From the NCBI GenBank assembly GCA_002424545.1, contig DIKL01000071.1, positions 524-20,563 of the forward strand: a stretch of DNA of 20,040 bases, read 5' to 3'. The notes beneath the pieces were generated by a model, which saw only the letters and a list, made by a program, of their open reading frames with translations, made no database searches and was not told the DNA's origin. This DNA is from Syntrophaceae bacterium UBA5619. Lineage in GTDB: Bacteria; Desulfobacterota; Syntrophia; Syntrophales; UBA5619. The position numbers and the translations under genes are program-made. Position 1 is the first letter of the stretch, and every line of letters starts with the position of its first letter. Below, piece after piece: positions 14,578 to 20,040 of this stretch.

Positions 14578-15348
14578 TCATTTCACCGGAAAATCGAAAT
14601 AGGTGTCGGGATAGGGCTCGTTCCGCAACGTGAAGTGCCACCATTCCCGGTCGTAATTTTTGAAACCGTGTTTATCCATCAGCGTCTTGAGCAGGAGCCG
14701 GTTGATCCGCTGCTGTACCCCGATGGTTACGCATCCGGGATGCGAAAGCTCGTGAAAGCAATCGAACCCCGTTCCCATATCGACACCGCCATCCCTGAAC
14801 CGCTCCGCGGCCGGGAGAAAGCAGGCCCGGAGCGGTTGTCCCGGGATGTAGGACTCCTCCGCCGGCGCGGGAACGGGAACGATGGTCAGGTCCACCGTGC
14901 TTCCCCGCGAGTGGCCCGATTTTTCAGCGATGTACTCGTCGCGAAAGAGATTGCGTTTGTCGAGCGTGGGATAGAATTCCTCCTTGGTTTTCGTATCCCC
15001 GAAATCCTCGGCCCACCGCACGAAATGATCCACCGCCCGCTGGGGACGATAACAGTCGTAGATCTTCAGCGAGAGTGAAAATTCCTGCAATACCGCCTGA
15101 ACCTTCGCCAGCGCGGCGGCGGCGGGCGCGGTGACGATGCATTTGGGGGCCTGGTATCCGTCCACCCGGGTTCCCAGAAAATTGTGATCCCCGTGGTAGC
15201 GGATGTCCAAAACCGCCGAGGGGACCGCCTGCCTCAGGTCCACAAAATTTTCCGGCATGGCCTCTTCCGTCCGTCCGGGATCAACGCACAGCAGAATCGA
15301 CGCTGCCGCCAGGATCAGGATTCCGATCCTTCCGAATCTTGTCTTCAT
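14578..15348 (-). CDS. Periplasmic D-alanyl-D-alanine dipeptidase (VanX/DdpX family, peptidase M15D)
   Basis: This is a 256-residue zinc dipeptidase. S144-x-H146-x2-G149-x3-D153 gives two zinc ligands. E235-WW-H238 gives the catalytic Glu and third ligand, and DCYRPQ (98-103) holds the conserved Arg. VanX cuts free D-Ala-D-Ala; cytoplasmic forms are about 195-200 residues. This one carries an extra N-terminal hydrophobic segment (about 8-22), so it is likely exported or membrane-anchored. That points to scavenging of wall peptides rather than vancomycin resistance, and no vanA/vanH genes are present. The usual lipobox is not met (ILLC). The start at 15348 has GAGGGGG upstream. It leads a likely three-gene unit with the L,D-transpeptidase-like gene and dpaL. 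Confidence 0.86.
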   Translation of the reverse strand: MKTRFGRIGILILAAASILLCVDPGRTEEAMPENFVDLRQAVPSAVLDIRYHGDHNFLGTRVDGYQAPKCIVTAPAAAALAKVQAVLQEFSLSLKIYDCYRPQRAVDHFVRWAEDFGDTKTKEEFYPTLDKRNLFRDEYIAEKSGHSRGSTVDLTIVPVPAPAEESYIPGQPLRACFLPAAERFRDGGVDMGTGFDCFHELSHPGCVTIGVQQRINRLLLKTLMDKHGFKNYDREWWHFTLRNEPYPDTYFDFPVK

Positions 15349-15404
15349 GACCCCCCCTCGGCGTTCTTTTCGCAGAGCGTCCTTTTTCCCGCCGGAGCGT
15401 CCAT

Positions 15405-15446
15405 AAAAAATGGTTGCCCCCTCGGCATATACGGAAGCAACCATTT
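15405..15446 (-). terminator. Probable terminator after the small secreted protein gene
   Basis: On the minus strand AAATGGTTGC (15446 down to 15437) pairs with GCAACCATTT, followed by further Ts. The loop is long (19 nt). It lies 25 nt beyond the stop of the 101-residue gene. An ORF running across it into the dipeptidase gene (15345-15449) leaves open a leader or attenuator role. Confidence 0.5.
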
Positions 15447-15471
15447 CATGAACTTATGATCCGCGACACAG

Positions 15472-15777
15472 CTACTTTTTCTTCGGTGCTTCCTTCTTGG
15501 CCTCTTTCGGTTCGGCCTTCTTGGCATCCTTGACCTCGACCGTGGCCGCCTTCATCGTGTATTCGATGGTCACTTTGGATCCCACCTTCAAATCACCGGT
15601 CACCTTGGTGGCGGCATCACGGGCGATTTCCCATCGGTCTTTGCCCTTCTGCACGGCGATCACATCCGCCGTGACCTCCAGGACCGGCCCGGTCACCTGA
15701 TACGTTTTGGGCCCCGCCGCGAAAGCCGCCGCGGCAACAAAGAAAACGACGCATGTTAAAATCAGAACTTTCTTCAT
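15472..15777 (-). CDS. Small secreted protein with lysine-rich tail, unknown function
   Basis: The 101-residue product starts at 15777 with AAGGAGGG 5 nt upstream. Residues 1-20 (MKKVLILTCVVFFVAAAAFA) are a classical signal peptide cleaved before AGPK. The mature part, about 60 residues of alternating beta-type sequence (YQVTGPVLEVTADVIAVQKG, GDLKVGSKVTIEYTM), suggests a small OB- or barrel-like domain. The tail is low-complexity Lys/Glu/Ala/Pro and ends in KKK. I do not recognise a named family. A good promoter upstream and a probable terminator downstream mark it as a separate, probably well-expressed unit. The tail might bind anionic wall or membrane polymers, but that is a guess. Confidence 0.8.
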   Translation of the reverse strand: MKKVLILTCVVFFVAAAAFAAGPKTYQVTGPVLEVTADVIAVQKGKDRWEIARDAATKVTGDLKVGSKVTIEYTMKAATVEVKDAKKAEPKEAKKEAPKKK

Positions 15778-15834
15778 AAAATCCCTCCTTGTTTGATGTA
15801 AACGGTTCGAATACGGCCACGAAACCGATGAGAT

Positions 15835-15852
15835 CCGGGCATCCATGCCCGG
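15835..15852 (-). other. Perfect 8-bp inverted repeat in the leader of the small secreted protein gene
   Basis: CCGGGCAT and ATGCCCGG are separated by 2 bp, about 57 nt before the start codon and inside the predicted transcript. The neighbouring sequence has further short palindromes (CCATGG twice, ACCGGT). It could be an operator or an RNA structure. Confidence 0.45.
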
Positions 15853-15893
15853 TCGGTCAACCGGTCCATGGCCCATGGTTATACCGCGGATGA

Positions 15894-15922
15894 AATTTAC
15901 CAGAGCCCGATAGGCTTGTCAA
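15894..15922 (-). promoter_or_regulatory. Sigma-70 promoter of the small secreted protein gene
   Basis: On the minus strand a perfect TTGACA (15922 down to 15917), a 17-bp spacer and TAAATT (15899 down to 15894) predict a start near 15887. The leader is then about 110 nt. It lies between the acyl-CoA synthetase stop and the small gene. Confidence 0.6.
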
Positions 15923-15945
15923 AGACAATTCCGGCAGGCAGCGGA

Positions 15946-17649
15946 TCACCCCCGGTCCCATTTCCCTTCGGCACGAAGTTCCCGGACGATGGCCGTCGCC
16001 CTTTCCCGGAGGTTGAGGTAATCGGTCTTCGCGACGCGGTTCAGCGGGATCTCGCCCGGTTTGAGGATCACGACATGGGAGGGCCGCGAGTATGCGGAGA
16101 TGTCGGCGCAGGCGGCAAGAACCTCCGCGGGGGTGACCGTTTTTTCCTCCCGGGATTCCACAAAGGCCATGATCCCTTCGCTGAACACCTCGTGTTCGAC
16201 ACCGACGATGGCGACCATGCCGGCGCGATCCTTCAGTTTCTCATGGATGTGGCTTTCCACGTCCTCCGGGAAGACCTGGTATCCCTTCGGTTTGATGACG
16301 AGCTTCGCCCGGCCGGAAAAATGGAGCCCCTTGTCGTCGTAATACCCGACGTCGCCCGTGTAACAGAATCCATCCCGTGAAATCGTCTTCGCCGTGTTTT
16401 CCGGATCGCCCAGATAGCCCAGGAAAATCTGGGGGCCGGTGAAACAGATCTCCCCGACCTCGCCCCGCGCCTTTTCCGCCCCGGCCGATCCATCCGCTCT
16501 CATGTAATCGCGAATGCTGATCGGACAGAGCGGCGAGTCGTAGCCGATCCCCTGGGCAAGCTCCTCCACGTCGGCGTTCACGTTCGTATAGGTGCAGAAG
16601 CCGGCCGTTTCCGTCAGCCCCAATCCCGTTCCGATCCGGGGCGCCATCGCCTTCATCCTGACCAGGAATTCCCGGGGAACCGCCTGGCCGCCGTAGATCG
16701 CGAAGCGCAGCGAGGATAGATCGTACTTCTCGTAACCGGCGAGGCGCCATTCCATATTGAAGAGGGCCGGGATCTGGCCGATGATGGTTACCCGGTGTTT
16801 TTCGATGGCCTCCAGCGAGAGCTTGGCATCGAAGATGTGGAGGATCACCGCGACCCCGCCGCCGAAGAGGACGGTTCCGAGCTGTTCCGTCGTGCAACCC
16901 ACGTGGGACGGGGGGAGATTGATCAGCATCCGGTCGGATGTTTCCAGTTCGAAGCCGGCGCAAAGACCGATGCTCTGGACCAGAATGTTTTCGTGGCACA
17001 GAAGCGCCGGTTTCGGGGAACCGGTGGAGCCGGTGGTGAAGATGATCAGGCAGGCATCGCGCTTGCCGACGAGGCGGCGCGCCTTTTTCACCCGGCCCGT
17101 TATGAGATTCAACAGATAAACCTTCTTGATGTCCTTCGTGAATTCAGCGACCCCTACCGCGCCGTCCATGATCAGATCGGCCTCTTTCTGGAACTGCACC
17201 CAATGCCGGATCGAGGGACAGGCGGCCATCACTTCCCGGATGAGGGGACGAAAATCGGCGACCGGCGTCTTGCCCAGGAAGAAATAGGCCTTCGGCTTCA
17301 TCTTCTCCATGCAGGTGATAATCTCCTTGGCCTTCAGGCGCAAATCCAGCGGGGCAACGATCAGACCGATCCGGTAGCAGGCGTAGATCAGATAGACGTG
17401 CTCTTTCAGCAGCGGCAGGCTCGTGGCGACGATGTCCCCCTGGACCAGGCCGATGGAGAGAAGCTTGGCCGCGAAGGCGGAGACGGAGGTGTCGAACTGC
17501 TTCCAGGTGACCGTCGCGCCGGTGTTGTGTTCGATGATCGCCGTCTCTTTCGGACGCTCCTTGGCGTACAGCGCGACATAGTCCGCGATGTTCGGGAGAA
17601 GATCCCGATACATCCGGCGGCAGCGTTCGTCTTTCTGAAGATCCTTCAT
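15946..17649 (-). CDS. AMP-forming acyl-CoA synthetase/ligase (ANL superfamily), substrate unknown
   Basis: This is a 567-residue adenylate-forming enzyme. The ATP loop reads TTGSTGSPK (205-213), a small variant of TSGSTGxPK. Later motifs are GLTET (344-348), YTGDVGYYDDKG (430-441), the hinge region FSGRAKLVIKPKGYQVFPEDVE (444-465) and the catalytic K541 in PLNRVAKTDY. It should activate a carboxylic acid to the acyl-AMP and then the CoA thioester. Fatty, aromatic and alicyclic acids are all plausible; the acid-binding pocket cannot be read by eye. There is no signal peptide. AAAGG lies upstream of the ATG at 17649. No beta-oxidation gene is adjacent, so it stands alone metabolically. Confidence 0.87.
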   Translation of the reverse strand: MKDLQKDERCRRMYRDLLPNIADYVALYAKERPKETAIIEHNTGATVTWKQFDTSVSAFAAKLLSIGLVQGDIVATSLPLLKEHVYLIYACYRIGLIVAPLDLRLKAKEIITCMEKMKPKAYFFLGKTPVADFRPLIREVMAACPSIRHWVQFQKEADLIMDGAVGVAEFTKDIKKVYLLNLITGRVKKARRLVGKRDACLIIFTTGSTGSPKPALLCHENILVQSIGLCAGFELETSDRMLINLPPSHVGCTTEQLGTVLFGGGVAVILHIFDAKLSLEAIEKHRVTIIGQIPALFNMEWRLAGYEKYDLSSLRFAIYGGQAVPREFLVRMKAMAPRIGTGLGLTETAGFCTYTNVNADVEELAQGIGYDSPLCPISIRDYMRADGSAGAEKARGEVGEICFTGPQIFLGYLGDPENTAKTISRDGFCYTGDVGYYDDKGLHFSGRAKLVIKPKGYQVFPEDVESHIHEKLKDRAGMVAIVGVEHEVFSEGIMAFVESREEKTVTPAEVLAACADISAYSRPSHVVILKPGEIPLNRVAKTDYLNLRERATAIVRELRAEGKWDRG

Positions 17650-17764
17650 CGTTTTGCCTTTCTGTTTCAAAACGGAAAAAGAGCGGGCCACGGCCCACGC
17701 CTCAAGACCCCATCTGATCGGACAGTCTTCACCGGCGGGTCGGGGGGCCCTTCAAACGGGCCAT

Positions 17765-17794
17765 GCAGTACCCGAAATGACGCTTTTTTGTCAA
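17765..17794 (-). promoter_or_regulatory. Weak promoter candidate for the acyl-CoA synthetase gene
   Basis: A perfect -35 TTGACA (17794 down to 17789) is followed after 18 bp by TACTGC, a poor -10. The 178-bp gap also has GC-rich self-complementary stretches (GGCCC/GGGCC near 17746-17762) but no T-tailed terminator, so read-through from the gcv/DUF1232 unit is possible. Confidence 0.3.
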
Positions 17795-17827
17795 GGATTA
17801 TCCGGCCCGGCGCCGGAACCGGTCATG

Positions 17828-18217
17828 TCACCCGACCCAGCGGATGAGGATCCGGATGATGAGCGCCGCCGCGAAGATCCAGATGACGACGATGACCCCG
17901 GCGGCAATTTTCCCCGCCCGCGTCGCCTTGCCGACGATTTCCGCGGAACGGACGCGGCACTCCGCGACCACGTCCGCCGGAACAAGCCGGATGATGAGCA
18001 TGACCCCCAGCGGGATGAGGATCAAATCGTCCAGGTATCCCAGAACGGGGATGAAGTCCGGGATCAGATCGATCGGGGAGAGGGCGTAGCCGACGACGAT
18101 CAACGCCAGGAATTTGGCGTACCATGGGACGCGCGGGTGGCGGCAGACGAAATAAAGGGTGAAGGTTTCCCGTTTCAGCGCACGAACGCGATTTTTCCAA
18201 GAAACCAAGGACATCAT
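17828..18217 (-). CDS. DUF1232 (YkvA-family) small membrane protein
   Basis: The 129-residue protein carries the DUF1232 signature ALSPIDLIPDFIPVLGYLDDLILIPLG at about residues 45-71, with flanking hydrophobic helices and a further C-terminal membrane segment (about 104-125). The family is widespread; its biochemical role is not established. The gene starts with two adjacent ATGs (18217 and 18214) only 3 bp after the gcvPB stop and without a clear ribosome site, so translation probably depends on coupling to gcvPB. It appears to be the last gene of the glycine cleavage operon. Confidence 0.85.
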   Translation of the reverse strand: MMSLVSWKNRVRALKRETFTLYFVCRHPRVPWYAKFLALIVVGYALSPIDLIPDFIPVLGYLDDLILIPLGVMLIIRLVPADVVAECRVRSAEIVGKATRAGKIAAGVIVVIWIFAAALIIRILIRWVG

Positions 18218-18220
18218 CCG

Positions 18221-19678
18221 TTACCCGGCAAGGCAGGGGTTCCGGGCCGCCGCCGTCTCATCGAGCCTTTTGACCTTGCAGCGGGTCGGCGCCTCCCGGA
18301 CGACCGCGGGACTCTCCGCGGCCTCCCGGACGACGGAGCGGAAGGCCGCGATGAAAGCGTCGAGATCCTCCTTCGTCTCCGTTTCGGTGGGCTCGATCAT
18401 GATCGAGCCGTGAACCACGAGCGGGAAATAGATCGTCGGCGGATGATATCCGTAATCGATGAGGCGCTTGGCCATCTCCAGCGTCGTGATCCCCGTTGGC
18501 TGCTGGTTTTGGTCGGAGAAGACGCACTCGTGCATGCAGGGGCTTTCGAAGGCCAGGTGCAGAACGTCTTTGAGCTTTTCCCGGACATAGTTGGCGTTCA
18601 GGACCGCGAGCCGGCTGGCCTGCTTCAAGCCGTCCGGCCCCATGCTGAGGATGTAGGCGCAGGCCCGCAGCAGAACCCCGAAATGGCCGTGAAAGGCCAG
18701 CACGCGGCCGATTGATTCCGGAAAATCCTCGCGCAACTCGTAGGCCCCGTTCCGTTCGACGACGCGGGGAACGGGGAGAAACCGGGCCAGATCCTTCCGG
18801 ACGGCCACCGGACCGGCGCCGGGACCGCCTCCCCCATGGGGTGTGGAAAAAGTCTTGTGCAGGTTCAGGTGCAAAATGTCCACGCCGATCTCCCCCGGCT
18901 TCACGATGCCCATCACGGCGTTCATGTTGGCGCCGTCGCCGTAGACGAGACCGCCCCGGTCATGGACGATCCGGGCGATCTCGCGGATGTTCGCCTCGAA
19001 AAGCCCCAGCGTGTTGGGATTGGTGATCATGATTCCCGCCGTTTCGGAATCCATGAGCGCCTCCACGGTCCCGGGGGCGATGATGCCGTCCGGACCGGAG
19101 GGGACCGGAACGGGGGCGTAACCGCAGATGGCGGCGCTCGCCGGATTCGTGCCGTGCGCCGTGTCGGGAATCAGGATCTTGGTCTTCTGTTTTCCGCGGA
19201 GGCGGTGGTAGGCATGGATGATCAGCATCCCCGTCAGTTCCCCCTGCGCGCCGGCGGCCGGTTGGAGCGTCAACGCATCCAGGCCGGTGATTTCGGCCAG
19301 AAACCGCTCCAGTTCGAACATCAGTTGCAGCGCACCCTGGGAAAGTTCCGCCGGCAGCAGCGGATGGGCCGCGGCGAATCCCCGCAGACCCGCCAGCTTT
19401 TCGTTGATCTTGGGGTTGTACTTCATCGTACAGGAACCCAGCGGATAGAATCCGGTATCCACCCCGAAATTCCAGGTGGAGAGCCGGGTGTAATGGCGGA
19501 CCACCTCGATTTCGCTCAGATCCGGGAAATCGGGCCCGCCGCCCGTCATCTCCAAGGGCAGCGGACGGGACGGAACGTCTCTCTCGGGCATCGAGAAGCC
19601 GCTGCGCCCCTTTTTCCCCCGCTCCCAGAGGAGCGGTTCGTTCAGGATCAGCCCGGTGGTTCCCAAGGCTTCGCTCAT
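18221..19678 (-). CDS. gcvPB: Glycine dehydrogenase (decarboxylating) subunit 2
   Basis: This 485-residue subunit carries the PLP site of the two-subunit glycine decarboxylase (P-protein). The cofactor lysine is K275 in LHKTFSTPHGGGGPG. TAHGTNPASAA (173-183) and the N-terminal FYPLGSCTMKYNPK (77-90) are also family hallmarks. With GcvPA it decarboxylates glycine and passes the aminomethyl group to lipoyl GcvH. The start at 19678 overlaps the gcvPA stop (ATGA) and follows GAGGT. Oddly, the C-terminal tail contains a perfect 14-nt repeat 30 bp apart, giving VVREA-AESPA-VVREA. gcvT and gcvH should lie upstream of gcvPA, outside the window. Confidence 0.93.
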   Translation of the reverse strand: MSEALGTTGLILNEPLLWERGKKGRSGFSMPERDVPSRPLPLEMTGGGPDFPDLSEIEVVRHYTRLSTWNFGVDTGFYPLGSCTMKYNPKINEKLAGLRGFAAAHPLLPAELSQGALQLMFELERFLAEITGLDALTLQPAAGAQGELTGMLIIHAYHRLRGKQKTKILIPDTAHGTNPASAAICGYAPVPVPSGPDGIIAPGTVEALMDSETAGIMITNPNTLGLFEANIREIARIVHDRGGLVYGDGANMNAVMGIVKPGEIGVDILHLNLHKTFSTPHGGGGPGAGPVAVRKDLARFLPVPRVVERNGAYELREDFPESIGRVLAFHGHFGVLLRACAYILSMGPDGLKQASRLAVLNANYVREKLKDVLHLAFESPCMHECVFSDQNQQPTGITTLEMAKRLIDYGYHPPTIYFPLVVHGSIMIEPTETETKEDLDAFIAAFRSVVREAAESPAVVREAPTRCKVKRLDETAAARNPCLAG

Positions 19679-20040
19679 GTCGATACCTCCTCGACCAGGC
19701 GGTCCATCTCCTCCCGGCTGCAGGTCTCCGTGACGCACAGGAGGCCGCAATCCGCGAGCTCCGGGTAATGGGCGCCCAGCGGCAACCCGGCGACGATTTT
19801 TCGGTCGAGCAGCCGTCGATACCGGGCGTCAAAGCCGCCGGGGAAGCCGACGACGAATTCGTTGAACGTGGCGCCGGAAAAGCGGATCGCGCACCCCGCG
19901 TCCCGCAATGCGTTTTTCAGATATTCCGCCTTGTCGTGGTTGAGGGCGGCCAGTTCCCGGATGCCGGTCCCCCCGAGGGAGGCCATGGTCATCGCGGCGG
20001 CGAGCGCGTTGAGGCTGTTGTTGGAGCAGATGTTCGACGT
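19675..20040 (-). CDS. gcvPA: Glycine dehydrogenase (decarboxylating) subunit 1, 5' part outside window
   Basis: The last 121 residues of GcvPA are visible. The segment TSNICSNNSLNALAAAM at the right edge matches the conserved core region of this subunit, and the tail runs through GFPGGFDARYRRLLDR to its stop at 19675. It pairs with GcvPB in the heterodimeric P-protein. The genes overlap by four bases, implying balanced translation. The frame stays open beyond 20040, so internal Met codons such as that at 19992 are not starts. Confidence 0.92.
   Translation of the reverse strand, partial: TSNICSNNSLNALAAAMTMASLGGTGIRELAALNHDKAEYLKNALRDAGCAIRFSGATFNEFVVGFPGGFDARYRRLLDRKIVAGLPLGAHYPELADCGLLCVTETCSREEMDRLVEEVST

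Noticed and set aside
14578..15348. Glycopeptide (vancomycin) resistance gene
   Set aside because: Only the VanX-type dipeptidase is present; no vanH, vanA/B, vanR or vanS, and it carries an export signal, so wall-peptide processing is more likely.
17802..17822. GC-rich palindrome after DUF1232 as a terminator
   Set aside because: The self-complementary core (CCGGCGCCGG) leaves no loop, the longer arms do not pair, and no T run follows in the gene's direction.
1..20040. CRISPR arrays, tRNA/rRNA genes, insertion sequences, prophage or defence genes
   Set aside because: No spaced repeats, cloverleaf-like or rRNA sequence, transposase, integrase or phage motif was seen on either strand.

Overview
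The window reads as GC-rich bacterial chromosome. It most resembles an anaerobic, syntroph- or sulfate-reducer-like member of the former Deltaproteobacteria (Syntrophales-type). This is inferred from gene content, not from a marker gene. The pointers are an archaeal-style split glutamate synthase with ferredoxin clusters, a sigma-54 activator of the NifA/NtrC type, a two-subunit glycine decarboxylase P-protein (GcvPA/GcvPB), a stand-alone acyl-CoA synthetase and a TctABC transporter. I see no rRNA, tRNA, CRISPR array, insertion sequence, integrase or phage gene. Most genes lie on the minus strand; only thiF-like (5320-6048), a possible 29-codon ORF behind it, and prfC (7581-9224) are on plus.

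Region 1 (1-5086, minus) is a nitrogen-assimilation module. A GAF-AAA+-Fis sigma-54 activator gene is followed by a 312-bp gap. After it come the glutaminase domain (2039-3169), the ferredoxin/FMN synthase domain (441-2075) and the GXGXG domain (1-422, cut by the window edge) of a split glutamate synthase. The gap holds a strong -24/-12 (sigma-54) match, a palindrome about 140 bp upstream of it and a hairpin at the predicted transcript 5' end. The activator probably drives the synthase operon directly.

Region 2 (5087-9224) holds an orphan E1-like ThiF/MoeB/HesA enzyme, a convergent Fsr-like MFS exporter and peptide release factor 3. Several leaders here carry perfect GC-rich hairpins.

Region 3 (9330-15348, minus) contains two adjacent units. 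The upstream one encodes a periplasmic VanX-type D-Ala-D-Ala dipeptidase, a secreted L,D-transpeptidase-like protein and diaminopropionate ammonia-lyase (DpaL). The downstream one encodes a tripartite tricarboxylate-type transporter in the order tctA-tctC-tctB, with its own good sigma-70 promoter and a stem-loop before tctB. Together they suggest capture and catabolism of cell-wall-derived or related D-/diamino acids, but this link is inference.

Region 4 (15472-20040, minus) has a small secreted lysine-tailed protein with its own promoter and probable terminator, an acyl-CoA synthetase-like enzyme, a DUF1232 membrane protein, and the glycine cleavage genes gcvPB and gcvPA (the latter cut by the right edge). 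The candidate new biology is the sigma-54-controlled split glutamate synthase with its unusual active-site sequence, and the wall-peptide/DpaL/Tct neighbourhood.
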